Below are positions 26,516 through 35,360 of a stretch of DNA of 64,000 nt, piece by piece. The stretch covers positions 1 to 64,000 of the forward strand of contig JAFWFV010000021.1 of assembly GCA_017515465.1 (NCBI GenBank). Reading direction: 5' to 3'. Positions within the stretch are counted from its first letter, which is position 1. The number at the start of each line of letters is the position of its first letter. This stretch comes from Clostridiales bacterium (lineage in GTDB: Bacteria; Bacillota; Clostridia; Saccharofermentanales; Saccharofermentanaceae). Below the pieces are notes generated by a model. It made no database searches. It was not told the DNA's origin and was given only the letters and a program-made list of their open reading frames with translations. A program made the position numbers and the translations under genes.

Positions 26516-27091
26516 TTAAATACCACGCCGGCGGATGAGGAATATGACTTTGCCTTCTACGTCCGTAAGTGCTACGCCACCAAACGATCTGCTGTCGCTT
26601 GTGTCTTCCCTGAAATCGTTCAGGACGAATACAGTTCCCTCAGGAACCTGATACGGGAATTCTATGATGGCGCCATCTGATGATGTGGGATAAACTACAT
26701 CCTCAGTGACGCCGTAGCCGTTTACGGTAATGTAAGAGTCGCTGATGTCTACTACATCTCCCCCTCCGGCGACTACTCTGCCGAACCTTATCTGCCCGTC
26801 TGACTCATATGCTATCTCCTCACCGTTCGTTACATCACCGATCTTCCATGTGATAACCAGGTCACCGTCCTTGATCATTGGATAGGACGAATTGCTGTGG
26901 TTTACATGTATTCCGACGACAAAGACCAGAAGGATCACGATCACAGCAGCTGTTATTGCTATCTTGACCGCGAACTCGATCGCATAGTCAGTCGCTGTCT
27001 TCTTGCGTTTTTTGACAGCAGTCTTGGGTTCGGTCTGATTATCTATCTTCTTTTCTCCTTTCATTTTTATGAATGCAAAAGCGATGGGCAT
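26516..27091 (-). CDS. SipA-like signal-peptidase homologue, probable pilus chaperone
   Basis: A 191-residue protein of the signal peptidase I fold with a membrane helix at about 40-60. Seen: box B-like SSYPMIKDGDLV, where Ser68 could be the nucleophile, and box E-like NDFREDTSDSRSFGGV. The usual KRV of box D is GRV (residues 104-106), so the general-base Lys is Gly. In S. pyogenes SipA (Asp48, Gly85) the dyad is also lost, and the protein acts in pilus assembly without peptidase activity. First gene of the pilus operon, 42 nt before the major pilin. An internal Met at residue 10 is an alternative start. Confidence 0.85.
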   Translation of the reverse strand: MPIAFAFIKMKGEKKIDNQTEPKTAVKKRKKTATDYAIEFAVKIAITAAVIVILLVFVVGIHVNHSNSSYPMIKDGDLVITWKIGDVTNGEEIAYESDGQIRFGRVVAGGGDVVDISDSYITVNGYGVTEDVVYPTSSDGAIIEFPYQVPEGTVFVLNDFREDTSDSRSFGGVALTDVEGKVIFLIRRRGI

Positions 27092-27231
27092 GGTAACCCA
27101 TAGTTCGAGATTATACTCCTTTTTTTAAAATAATGTCTAAAATCCGATATAATCTGACATTAATATAACAGTATTGTAATTTTTATAACTTTTCGTGTAA
27201 GAATACCCGTTCATTTCTATTCAAGACAAGC

Positions 27232-27260
27232 AAAAAGGCTGCCCGTCACGGACAGCCTTT
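27232..27260 (-). terminator. Terminator of pgi
   Basis: Minus-strand hairpin with arms AAAGGCTG at 27253-27260 and CAGCCTTT at 27234-27241, a further CCG/CGG pairing inside, and a T-run on the minus strand. It lies 21 nt after the pgi stop and ahead of the pilus operon. The AT-rich stretch 27105-27230 holds possible -10 sequences (TATAAT near 27106) for the pilus operon but no convincing full promoter. Confidence 0.85.
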
Positions 27261-27280
27261 GAGTTCATTATAAGATCCGA

Positions 27281-28627
27281 TCAGTTCAGTCTTGCTTCGA
27301 GAGCAGCCTTCTGGTCTTCGTAACCGGGCTTGCCCAGAAGTGCGAACATGTTCTTCTTGTATGCTTCAACGCCGGGCTGGTTGAAAGGATTAACAGCCAG
27401 GAGATAACCGGAGATGCCGCATGCCTTCTCGAAGAAGTAGATGAGCTCACCGAGGTTATATGCGTTCTGCTCTGCCATGTGGATGAGCATGTTAGGTACT
27501 CTGCCGTCAACGTGAGCGAGGATCGTACCCTGCATAGCCTTCTTGTTGACGTCGTTCATGTCCATGCCGGAGAGGAAGTTCAGACCGTCGAGGTTAGCGG
27601 GATCGTTAGGGATCTCGTAGGAAGCACGGGGCTTGTCGATCTCAACAACAGTCTCGAACATGATCCTGGCGCCGTCCTGGATGAACTGGCCCATTGAATG
27701 CAGATCAGTTGTATTGTCAACGCCTGCAGGGAAGATTCCCCTGCCGTCCTTGCCCTCGGACTCTCCGTAGAGCTGCTTCCACCACTCAGTCATGTAGTGG
27801 AATGAAGGTTCGTAGTTGACCATTACCTCTGTTGAATAGCCTGTTCTCAGGAGGCAGTTACGTACTGCAGCATACTGGTAGCAGGGATTCTCAGACAGGG
27901 GCATCTTCTTATAAGCCTTTGCAGCGTCCTTAGCACCCTTCATCAGTTCTCTGATGTCGATGCCTGCAACAGCGATGGGCAGGAGACCTACTGCTGTGAG
28001 AACGGAGAATCTGCCTCCGACGTCATCAGGAACTACGAAAGACTCATAGCCTTCCTCATCAGCGAGGCCCTTAAGAGCTCCTCTGGCCTTGTCTGTTGTA
28101 GCGTAGATACGGTTCTTGGCCTCTTCCTTGCCGTACTTGTTCTCCATGTAAGCCTTCAGGATCCTGAAAGCGATGGCAGGCTCTGTTGTCGTACCTGACT
28201 TGGAGATGATGTTGAGGGAAACGTTCTTGCCCTCTAATACGTCCATCATCTCGGCAAAGTATGTGGCAGAGATGGAGTTGCCGCAGAATATGATCTGGGG
28301 AGCCTTTCTGGCCTTCTTGCCGAGGAGGTTTGCAAATGAGTGGTTCAGGAGCTCGATCACGGCCCTGGCACCCAGGTAAGATCCACCGATACCGATAACT
28401 ACGAGTACATCGGTGTCTCTTCTGATCTTGGCTGCTGCCTTGCGGATCCTGGAGAATTCGTCCTTATCGTAATTGTTGGGAAGATCGAGCCATCCGAGGA
28501 AGTCGTTTCCGGGGCCGTTCTTCTTGTGAAGCATGTCGTGTGCTGTCTTGATCTGGGGTTCCATTCTGTCAACAGCCTCCTGGCCGCCGATGAAAGGAAG
28601 AACATTGGAATAATCAAGTGTGATCAT
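27281..28627 (-). CDS. pgi: Glucose-6-phosphate isomerase
   Basis: A 448-residue cytoplasmic enzyme interconverting glucose-6-phosphate and fructose-6-phosphate. Seen: [11 protein letters not shown] (phosphate site), [33 protein letters not shown] and [15 protein letters not shown], ending [15 protein letters not shown], all typical of the Firmicutes form. AAGGAG lies 9 nt before the ATG; TTTAAG and TATACT with 17-nt spacing upstream (about 28660-28690) look like its promoter. Monocistronic, closed by its own terminator. Confidence 0.97.
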   Translation of the reverse strand: MITLDYSNVLPFIGGQEAVDRMEPQIKTAHDMLHKKNGPGNDFLGWLDLPNNYDKDEFSRIRKAAAKIRRDTDVLVVIGIGGSYLGARAVIELLNHSFANLLGKKARKAPQIIFCGNSISATYFAEMMDVLEGKNVSLNIISKSGTTTEPAIAFRILKAYMENKYGKEEAKNRIYATTDKARGALKGLADEEGYESFVVPDDVGGRFSVLTAVGLLPIAVAGIDIRELMKGAKDAAKAYKKMPLSENPCYQYAAVRNCLLRTGYSTEVMVNYEPSFHYMTEWWKQLYGESEGKDGRGIFPAGVDNTTDLHSMGQFIQDGARIMFETVVEIDKPRASYEIPNDPANLDGLNFLSGMDMNDVNKKAMQGTILAHVDGRVPNMLIHMAEQNAYNLGELIYFFEKACGISGYLLAVNPFNQPGVEAYKKNMFALLGKPGYEDQKAALEARLN

Positions 28628-28695
28628 GTATTTGTCTCCTTAACTTAAAAATGTCGATCTTCAAGAGTATAACACCCCAAAACCGTTTCTTAAAG

Positions 28696-28724
28696 TTCAA
28701 ATTTAGCTATATTTATGATATATT
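28696..28724 (+). promoter_or_regulatory. Promoter giving a probably leaderless DUF4364 mRNA
   Basis: TTCAAA (28696-28701) and TATATT (28719-28724) are 17 nt apart. Only 7 nt separate the -10 from the ATG at 28732, so transcription should start at or next to the start codon. No Shine-Dalgarno is present. It overlaps the divergent pgi promoter region. Confidence 0.6.
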
Positions 28725-28731
28725 CGTCATT

Positions 28732-29280
28732 ATGAGTGACGAAACCACAAATTCTATCGCACAGGCCAAGATACACATACTCTACCTGGTGGACAAGGTG
28801 CCCGGAGTGTCCTATCACATGCTCATGGACGCATGCATGAGATCGCTTTACGTGGAGTATTTTGCTTTCGCACAGGCCTACGAGGAATTGATCGCAGGAA
28901 ACCTCATGAACCGCTCAGGATCAGAGCGCGGCAAGGAGGATACCATCGGAGCCACCGACATCTTATCCCTCACCGACGGCGGCAGGGCTGTCCTGGCAGA
29001 CATCAGGGACGCCTTAAACGACAAACTGCGCGTAACCCTCGACACCATAGCGGATGAACTTTCCAGGGAATATCTGGACAGTTCCAGGATATCCGTAACA
29101 AAGACACCCGTACCGGGCGGCATCAGGGTCGATCTGTCCTACAAAGGAGACGAGGATTCACTTTCCGCCTCTATTACCGTAAAGACTTCCGAGGAAGCAG
29201 AAAGCGCCATCATCAGATGGCGCCGTGAATGCGTTGATATTACCGGGAATGTAAAGGATCACTTGCTCTCGAACTCGTGA
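28732..29280 (+). CDS. DUF4364 family winged-helix protein
   Basis: A 182-residue protein of the clostridial DUF4364 family, predicted PadR/winged-helix-like DNA-binding. Seen: AQAKIHILYLVDKVPGVSYHML (helix-turn-helix), then ILSLTDGGRAVLADI (wing and helix), and a beta-rich C-terminus with GIRVDLSYKGDEDSLSASI. The start at 28732 is chosen because it begins the conserved region; the open frame upstream runs through promoter sequence. No ribosome-binding site precedes it. Target genes unknown. Overlaps gpsA at the 3' end by 22 nt. Confidence 0.82.
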   Translation: MSDETTNSIAQAKIHILYLVDKVPGVSYHMLMDACMRSLYVEYFAFAQAYEELIAGNLMNRSGSERGKEDTIGATDILSLTDGGRAVLADIRDALNDKLRVTLDTIADELSREYLDSSRISVTKTPVPGGIRVDLSYKGDEDSLSASITVKTSEEAESAIIRWRRECVDITGNVKDHLLSNS

Positions 29281-30278
29281 GATTTGTCCCTGCCCATCAG
29301 GTATGATGCCATCTTGGCAGGAGTCTCCCCCTTATTTACCACCGCATCAACAGCCGATATTATAGGCAGATCCAGGTTATATCTCTCCTGGAGTTCCACT
29401 GCAGCCGGAAGACAGTTTATTCCCTCTACCACCATTCCAACCTTTTCAATAGCCTTTTTAACAGATATTCCCTTGCCGATCATCTCGCCGCATCTGTTGT
29501 TTCTGCTGTGTTCACTGGTGGCGGTAACGATCAGGTCGCCGATGCCGGCCAGACCCGTGAATGTCTGGGGATCGCAGCCGATGGCAACGCCCAGGGCAGA
29601 GATCTCGCCCATTCCCCTGGTAATAAGGGCAGCGGTGGTATTGTCACCGTAGCCCATTCCCCTGGAACAGCCTACAGCGATGGCGATGATGTTCTTAAGG
29701 GCTCCGCACATCTCAACGCCCTTTATGTCGGTATTGGTATATACCCTGAGGCATCCGGTCATGAAGACATCCTGTACTATCTCGGCCGCGCCGATATCGG
29801 TCGAAGCAGATACGATGCTGGTGGGTATGTCAACTGCCACCTCCTCAGCATGTGAGGGACCGGACAGGGCAACGAGCCTCAGTTTCTTGCCTGGACATGT
29901 CTTTTCGGTCTCGTCGGCTATAACCTCAGTCAGGAACATCATGGTCCCTTCTTCTATTCCCTTGGCGCAGTCGGCAACAACCTGACCGTCAGCCAGGAAA
30001 GGCGCAGCCTTATGAGCCGTACTCCTGACAAATACCGAAGGTACCGCAAAGAGGACAACGTCCATGCCTTCGACGGCCTTGCTGATGTCCTTTACGAACC
30101 TGATCTCATCAGGGATCGGAACACCCGGAAGGTTCGGGTGACGCTTTGTTGCTATGAAATAATCTATCTCCTCGGGGAGCGCCGACCAGCACGTTACCTC
30201 GTGCCTGCCGGAATCTGCCAGAAGGCGCGCCAGCGCCATTCCCCATGTGCCTGTTCCCAGGACTCCTACTCTGGACAC
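29259..30278 (-). CDS. gpsA: Glycerol-3-phosphate dehydrogenase [NAD(P)+]
   Basis: A 339-residue cytoplasmic enzyme reducing dihydroxyacetone phosphate to sn-glycerol-3-phosphate for phospholipid synthesis. Seen: Rossmann GVLGTGTWGMALARLLADSG, LSGPSHAEEVA, CGALKNIIAIAVGCSRGMGYGDNTTAALITRG (catalytic Lys) and GLAGIGDLIVTATSEHSRN. Length normal. It begins 4 nt after the stop of a cell-surface protein gene, an unusual partner, so it probably shares that transcript. Confidence 0.96.
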   Translation of the reverse strand: MSRVGVLGTGTWGMALARLLADSGRHEVTCWSALPEEIDYFIATKRHPNLPGVPIPDEIRFVKDISKAVEGMDVVLFAVPSVFVRSTAHKAAPFLADGQVVADCAKGIEEGTMMFLTEVIADETEKTCPGKKLRLVALSGPSHAEEVAVDIPTSIVSASTDIGAAEIVQDVFMTGCLRVYTNTDIKGVEMCGALKNIIAIAVGCSRGMGYGDNTTAALITRGMGEISALGVAIGCDPQTFTGLAGIGDLIVTATSEHSRNNRCGEMIGKGISVKKAIEKVGMVVEGINCLPAAVELQERYNLDLPIISAVDAVVNKGETPAKMASYLMGRDKSHEFESK

Positions 30279-30282
30279 TTAC

Positions 30283-32397
30283 TTATCTGCCTGCCTTTGC
30301 TTTTTTCTTGGAATCAACCAGAAATGCAGCTCCTGCAGCCATGAGCATTCCTGCTGCAACAAGGCACATCGGTGAAGCTTCCTCACCGGTCTTGGGCGCG
30401 GGCTTTGCTTTATCCCTGACGGAGAAAGAAGCCTCTGCAGTATGTCCGTCGTCGAAATGCACGGTGATCTTATGATCTCCGATCGCAAGTGTCTTCAGCA
30501 GATCGACCTTCAATGTGATGATGACACTGCCGTTTGTTGCATCGTAAGCGCCCTTGTCAGCCTCCTGTCCGTCGATATCAATACCTGCGAAATGGCTGAA
30601 AGTATACTGATCTCCCACATTACGGGAAACCCTGAAAGTCAGGCCTTCGGTGCTGTCCTTTGTCCATGTGGCGCCTGCTCCCTCGATGAAGCTGTACTCA
30701 ACTTCGCCCCACTTGGCATAGATCACAGCTCCGTCCAGTCCCAGAGGCTTGCTGTAATCGTAGCTCTGTGTGTAGTCAGCATCCAGGTACCACCCTGTAA
30801 TGACCCTGCCTTCATATTCCCTCCTGTCAGCCTGTCGCTCCAGATAGACCTGAAGGGGTATGGAAGCTGCAAACTCATTGGTTACGGGCTCAGTGCCGTC
30901 ACAATAATCTATGGTTACGGGAACATAGACCTCATTGATGGTAAATGTTGCCGGCGTAAATGTCTCGATGGTATAGTTGCCGCTGGTAAGGGCGATGGTT
31001 CCCTGAGTGATATCGTAAGTTCCGGGGTCCTCTCCTGCCGCCCTGGCGGGAGCTCCGGTTATGGGGTGCTCGTAGTTGACGAATCCGCTGACGTTAAATG
31101 TCAGTTCGGGATCATCTGAACCCCAGTCCTTGGACTTGTTCTCGGCTGTGACCGTGATCTTGCGGGGCAGTACCGATATGGTTGCGGTGTCAGATGCAGC
31201 GGCGCATCCGGGAGTCTCGGAAGCCGTTACCTTTATCTGTGCCGTTCCGGCCTTAAGAGTCGTGATCGCGCCTGTTGAAGCATCGATGGAGATGACATCG
31301 CTGCCGCTGGTTACCTCGTAGGAGAGGTCGCCCGTATCGGGACCTGTTACGGAGGCATCGGCAACAATGTTAGAATCACCGTACTCTACCTGCATATCCT
31401 CAGCAGTTACAGTCTGGCTGTGCTGAAGCGAGAAAGTTACCGTTCTGGTCACCGTTGCCCCGGCAGCAACACGGAAATTCCAGGAATACGCCAAAGAGGG
31501 ATAAGAACAGTTCTTTACGTGATCAGGATTTATGGAAGATACTGAGGACTGGTTGAACATGTTCTTATATGTCCAGAAATACTCATATGTTCCCTGTTCA
31601 GGGATATAACGGGTGTATGGTCCCAGGAAGTATGTAGAGAAAGCAGTATCTGATGTCAATGTCAGTTTCAGGGGATCGTGAGAACCCGTAGCAACAAATG
31701 TATTGTTTGCATAATCGATCTCCACGATGTTGTTATCGGCAGAGCCAGACTCACTGAAAGAGGATGAACATGTTCCCAGCCTTACATTATGAGCTCTGTT
31801 ACCCGTATTGGTGACGCTGTAGGTCAGGATGACACTGCTGTCTGCGACCTCAGCCGTAACACTTGTCGTGATACTGCCACTGGTGGTATCAGTGCCGAAG
31901 AAATGTGTATTATCAGGTCCGCAGACATCTACAGGATCACGGTTATCTACGATCATCCTGACGAGCCAGGGATCAGATGCAAAGTACCACTTCTCACCGT
32001 TATCTTTGAATCCGTCTATACTGAATCCGCGGTAATACTTACTATCCAGGTAAAGGTACTCGGTACGGAAAGACATATAGTCGTTTGCATCCTCCTGCTT
32101 TGCAGCCGGAGCAGAATATGAGGGGATCTCGGCAGACGCTACCGTCTCTTCCTGTCCGGGAGCCTGCAGTCCCTCATCAGGTTCTTCCGCCCCGGATTCT
32201 GCTGACCCAGTGTCATCCGACCCAGTGTCATCCGACCCGGGTTCTGAAACAGTCTGAGGTTCATCCTCAGGAGCAGTCTCCTCTATGGCGGTCATATCGT
32301 CAGTGTTCTCAATGTCCTCTGCATATGCAAACGTTGCATAGCTGCCTACGATCATCGAAGCAGACAGGACAACGGACATGATCTTACGGATATTCAT
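30283..32397 (-). CDS. Sortase-anchored surface protein with Ig-like, MBG and InlB-like repeats
   Basis: A 704-residue exported protein. The ATG at 32397 is preferred because GGAGGGG lies 5 nt before it. Seen: signal peptide (to about residue 27, FAYA), acidic linker with tandem SDDTG repeats, a beta-rich N-terminal domain (about 105-340), a Big2-like unit (about 345-415), an MBG-like unit (about 417-495: ITVTAENKSKDWGSDDPELT), an InlB/Listeria-type repeat (VTIDYCDGTEP to VIYAKWGEV), a final domain and PKTGEEASP, hydrophobic helix and KKKAKAGR tail as sorting signal. Binding partner unknown. The signal differs from the pilin IPTG, so another sortase should anchor it. Confidence 0.85.
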   Translation of the reverse strand: MNIRKIMSVVLSASMIVGSYATFAYAEDIENTDDMTAIEETAPEDEPQTVSEPGSDDTGSDDTGSAESGAEEPDEGLQAPGQEETVASAEIPSYSAPAAKQEDANDYMSFRTEYLYLDSKYYRGFSIDGFKDNGEKWYFASDPWLVRMIVDNRDPVDVCGPDNTHFFGTDTTSGSITTSVTAEVADSSVILTYSVTNTGNRAHNVRLGTCSSSFSESGSADNNIVEIDYANNTFVATGSHDPLKLTLTSDTAFSTYFLGPYTRYIPEQGTYEYFWTYKNMFNQSSVSSINPDHVKNCSYPSLAYSWNFRVAAGATVTRTVTFSLQHSQTVTAEDMQVEYGDSNIVADASVTGPDTGDLSYEVTSGSDVISIDASTGAITTLKAGTAQIKVTASETPGCAAASDTATISVLPRKITVTAENKSKDWGSDDPELTFNVSGFVNYEHPITGAPARAAGEDPGTYDITQGTIALTSGNYTIETFTPATFTINEVYVPVTIDYCDGTEPVTNEFAASIPLQVYLERQADRREYEGRVITGWYLDADYTQSYDYSKPLGLDGAVIYAKWGEVEYSFIEGAGATWTKDSTEGLTFRVSRNVGDQYTFSHFAGIDIDGQEADKGAYDATNGSVIITLKVDLLKTLAIGDHKITVHFDDGHTAEASFSVRDKAKPAPKTGEEASPMCLVAAGMLMAAGAAFLVDSKKKAKAGR

Positions 32398-32480
32398 CTG
32401 TACCCCTCCAAATGTCATCGAAATGTATAGCTACTATACTACATCAAACAGGTTTTTCTTACAAATTATACATTTTATAG

Positions 32481-32510
32481 AAAAAATGCCGTCCGGAAGG
32501 GACGGCATCG
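32481..32510 (-). terminator. Terminator of rpsU
   Basis: Eight-bp perfect stem (ATGCCGTC 32486-32493, GACGGCAT 32501-32508) followed on the minus strand by six T residues. It closes the single-gene rpsU transcript. Confidence 0.9.
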
Positions 32511-32520
32511 GATGATCTTA

Positions 32521-32694
32521 TCAATGCTTTCTCTTACGAGCAGCCTCGGACTTCTTCTTACGACGAACTGAAGGCTTCTCATAATGTTCTCTCTTACGAA
32601 CTTCTGCGAGAACACCTGATCTTGCACATGAACGCTTGAATCTGCGGAGTGCACTGTCAAGGCTCTCATTTTCCTTAACTCTGATCTCAGACAT
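32521..32694 (-). CDS. rpsU: 30S ribosomal protein S21
   Basis: A 57-residue, strongly basic small-subunit protein, beginning [19 protein letters not shown] and ending [14 protein letters not shown]. It is complete, with GGGGGAAT about 5 nt before the ATG. S21 helps start-site selection on the 30S subunit. It has its own promoter and terminator. A longer reading frame on the same strand (32475-32669) is only a shadow of it. Confidence 0.95.
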   Translation of the reverse strand: MSEIRVKENESLDSALRRFKRSCARSGVLAEVRKREHYEKPSVRRKKKSEAARKRKH

Positions 32695-32734
32695 CTCTAA
32701 TTCCCCCCTCTCGTCTCGAAAATTTTGCTAGGTA

Positions 32735-32763
32735 ATTATAGCCGACAGAAAATAAATAGTCAA
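32735..32763 (-). promoter_or_regulatory. Promoter of rpsU
   Basis: Minus-strand TTGACT (32763-32758) and TATAAT (32740-32735) with a 17-nt spacer, about 40 nt before the rpsU start. Close to consensus. Confidence 0.85.
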
Positions 32764-32893
32764 TTGTTATAAATTTCCCGGCGAAATTTTTTTACTAATA
32801 GTCCAACCTTTTGTAATATTTAGTGAAAAAAAATGAACGACTGTGATACAATACTGTATGGCTCATAACAACAGATAGTAATTGATATTATAT

Positions 32894-32922
32894 TATTCAA
32901 AGATGCTTGACATCTTTGAATA
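32894..32922. promoter_or_regulatory. Perfect 12-bp inverted repeat upstream of hydC
   Basis: TATTCAAAGATG (32894-32905) and CATCTTTGAATA (32911-32922) are perfect inverted copies around a 5-nt centre, 54 nt before hydC. No T-run follows, so it is not an intrinsic terminator. It could be a protein operator or a 5'-UTR hairpin (a TACAAT at 32847-32852 may be the -10). It does not match the usual Rex site. The rest of 32764-32975 is AT-rich with nothing else recognised. Confidence 0.6.
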
Positions 32923-32975
32923 GTTCCTATCATCTATCACTGATCCACCAACAACAACATTTTTAGGAGGCAAGT

Positions 32976-33461
32976 ATGGCAAAGCTTAATGCTGCTGCTG
33001 CAGCAAAGATTGAGGAAATCTGTGCCAGATACACAGATGAGAAGACTCCCCTCATGATGATACTGAGCGACATCCAGAACGAATACGGATACATTCCGCT
33101 TGAAGTTCAGGAGCTGGTATCACAGAAGACCGGGATCTCCGTAGCTGAGATTTACGGCGTTGTCACGTTCTATTCATTTTTCTCTCTGGAACCCAAGGGA
33201 AAATACGTTATCGGCTGCTGTCTGGGTACAGCATGCTATGTAAAGGGAGCTCAGAACGTTATCGACAAGTTCTCCGAGCTTCTTAAGATCAAGCCCGGTG
33301 AGACGAGCGAGGACGGTCTGTTCACTCTCGATGCCCTGAGATGCATCGGCGCATGCGGTATCGCACCCGCTGTATCCATCAACGGCAAGGTTTACCCCAA
33401 GGTTGAGGTAGGCCAGGTATCCGGCATCATCGATTCTTACAGGAAGGAGGCTGCCGTATGA
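32976..33461 (+). CDS. hydC: Bifurcating [FeFe] hydrogenase subunit HydC (NuoE-like)
   Basis: A 161-residue thioredoxin-fold [2Fe-2S] protein homologous to NuoE. Four cluster Cys are visible in CCLGTACYVKG and CIGACGIAP. N-terminal helix bundle includes IQNEYGYIPLEVQELVSQ. In HydABC complexes this subunit sits beside the FMN subunit and passes electrons from NADH. AGGAGG before the ATG; hydB overlaps by 4 nt (ATGA). First gene of the operon. Confidence 0.93.
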   Translation: MAKLNAAAAAKIEEICARYTDEKTPLMMILSDIQNEYGYIPLEVQELVSQKTGISVAEIYGVVTFYSFFSLEPKGKYVIGCCLGTACYVKGAQNVIDKFSELLKIKPGETSEDGLFTLDALRCIGACGIAPAVSINGKVYPKVEVGQVSGIIDSYRKEAAV

Positions 33462-35347
33462 CAAAGATCACATCAGTAGCTGAACTGGATCAGTGCTCAT
33501 CCACATGTACAAAGTGTCTCGAGGACAAGCTCAAGGGAATGGATGACAAGCGTCACATCGTTCTCTGCGGCGGTACAGGATGCTTATCCTCCAACTCTAA
33601 GGAGATCATGGCCAAGTTCGAGGAAGTCCTCGCAGCAAAGGGCCTCGCTGACAAGGCAACAGTTAACCAGGTAGGTTGTTTCGGTTTCTGCTCCCAGGGA
33701 CCTTTCGTTAAGATCTATCCTGAGGATACACTCTACCGCATGGTATCCATCGACGACGTGGAAGAGATCGTTGATACAGATATCGCAGGCGGCCAGATCG
33801 TAGAGAGACTTCTCTATGTTGATCCCAACACACAGGACAAGGTAACAAAGCAGGAAGACATCAACTTCTACAAGAAGCAGCGTCGTGTTGCTCTCCACGG
33901 ATGCGGTGTCATCAATCCTGAAGATATCAACGAGGCCATCGGCATGGGCGCTTTCCAGGGTCTTAAGAAGGCTCTGACAATGACTTCACAGGAAGTTGTT
34001 GACGAAGTTCTCGCATCAGGTCTCAGAGGCCGTGGCGGCGGCGGATTCCCCACAGGACGTAAGTGGCAGTTCGCTCTCAACGTTGAAGCTGACCAGAAGT
34101 ACGTTGTATGTAACGGCGACGAGGGTGACCCCGGAGCATTCATGGACCGTTCCATCCTCGAGGGCAACCCTCTCGGAGTTATCGAGGGTATGATGATCGC
34201 AGGTTACGCTTTCGGCGCATCTGAGGGTTACTTCTACGTTCGTGCTGAGTACCCCATCGCCGTTAACCGTCTTAAGATCGCCATCGCTCAGGCCAGAGAG
34301 ATAGGTCTCCTCGGCAAGAACATCCTGGGTTCAGGATTCGATTTCGACTGCCACATCAGACTCGGCGCCGGCGCTTTCGTTTGCGGTGAGGAAACAGCTC
34401 TCCTCAACTCCATCGAAGGTAAGCGCGGTATGCCCCGTCCCCGTCCTCCTTTCCCTGCTATCAAGGGTCTGTGGGGCAAGCCTACTTGCGTAAATAACGT
34501 TGAGACACTTGCCTGCGTTCCCTTCATCCTCCGTGAGGGTGCAGCAGAGTTCGCAGCAGTTGGTACAGAGAAGTCCAAGGGTACAAAGGTATTCGCTTTG
34601 GGCGGCAAGGTAAACAACGTTGGTCTCGTTGAGATCCCCATGGGTACAACACTCCGTGAGCTCATCTACGACATCGGCGGCGGAATCCCCAACGGCAAGA
34701 AGTTCAAGGCTATCCAGACCGGTGGTCCTTCAGGCGGATGTCTCACAGAGGAATTCCTCGACGAGCCTATCGATTTCGATAACCTCGTTCAGAAGGGTTC
34801 CATGATGGGTTCAGGCGGAGCTATCGTCATGGACGAAGACAACTGTATGGTAGACGTTGCAAAGTTCTATATGGAATTCATCTGCGACGAGTCCTGCGGT
34901 AAGTGCTCACCCTGCCGTATCGGTACAAAGAGGATCCTGGAGATCCTTACAAAGATCACAGAGGGCAAGGGTACAATGGAAGACCTCGATACACTCGAAG
35001 AACTGTCCAAGACCATCAAGTCCAACTCACTCTGTGCTCTGGGTCAGACAGCATCCAACCCTGTTAACTCCACACTCAAGCACTTCCGTGACGAGTACAT
35101 CGCTCACATTGTTGACAAGAAGTGCCCTGCTCACGTATGTAAGAGCCTCATGCAGTACAAGATCGATAAGGACAAGTGTATCGGCTGCGGTATGTGCGCC
35201 AAGAACTGTCCTGCCGGCTGTATCACCAGAACCGACTATATCGCTGAGGGTCACAAGCTCGCATCATTCGAGATCAACCCCGACCAGTGCGTTAAGTGCG
35301 GTCTGTGCATGAGCAACTGTAAGTTCAACGCTATTTCAAAAGAGTAA
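33458..35347 (+). CDS. hydB: Bifurcating [FeFe] hydrogenase subunit HydB (NuoF-like)
   Basis: A 629-residue flavin/iron-sulfur subunit. Seen: N-terminal [2Fe-2S] thioredoxin-like region (VLCGGTGCLSSNS, VGCFGFCSQGP), the NADH/FMN region GRGGGGFPTGRKW and NGDEGDPGAFMDRS, the NuoF [4Fe-4S] motif ESCGKCSPCRIGTKR, and two C-terminal ferredoxin motifs CIGCGMCAKNCPAGC and CVKCGLCMSNCKFNA. The domain set matches bifurcating HydB, which couples NADH and ferredoxin oxidation to H2 formation. NADH versus NADPH use cannot be fixed by reading alone. Confidence 0.93.
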   Translation: MTKITSVAELDQCSSTCTKCLEDKLKGMDDKRHIVLCGGTGCLSSNSKEIMAKFEEVLAAKGLADKATVNQVGCFGFCSQGPFVKIYPEDTLYRMVSIDDVEEIVDTDIAGGQIVERLLYVDPNTQDKVTKQEDINFYKKQRRVALHGCGVINPEDINEAIGMGAFQGLKKALTMTSQEVVDEVLASGLRGRGGGGFPTGRKWQFALNVEADQKYVVCNGDEGDPGAFMDRSILEGNPLGVIEGMMIAGYAFGASEGYFYVRAEYPIAVNRLKIAIAQAREIGLLGKNILGSGFDFDCHIRLGAGAFVCGEETALLNSIEGKRGMPRPRPPFPAIKGLWGKPTCVNNVETLACVPFILREGAAEFAAVGTEKSKGTKVFALGGKVNNVGLVEIPMGTTLRELIYDIGGGIPNGKKFKAIQTGGPSGGCLTEEFLDEPIDFDNLVQKGSMMGSGGAIVMDEDNCMVDVAKFYMEFICDESCGKCSPCRIGTKRILEILTKITEGKGTMEDLDTLEELSKTIKSNSLCALGQTASNPVNSTLKHFRDEYIAHIVDKKCPAHVCKSLMQYKIDKDKCIGCGMCAKNCPAGCITRTDYIAEGHKLASFEINPDQCVKCGLCMSNCKFNAISKE

Positions 35348-35360
35348 GGAGGTAACTACT

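Noticed and set aside
32894..32922. Rex operator for the hydrogenase operon
   Set aside because: The half-site ATTCAAAGATG does not match the TTGTTAA-type Rex half-site.
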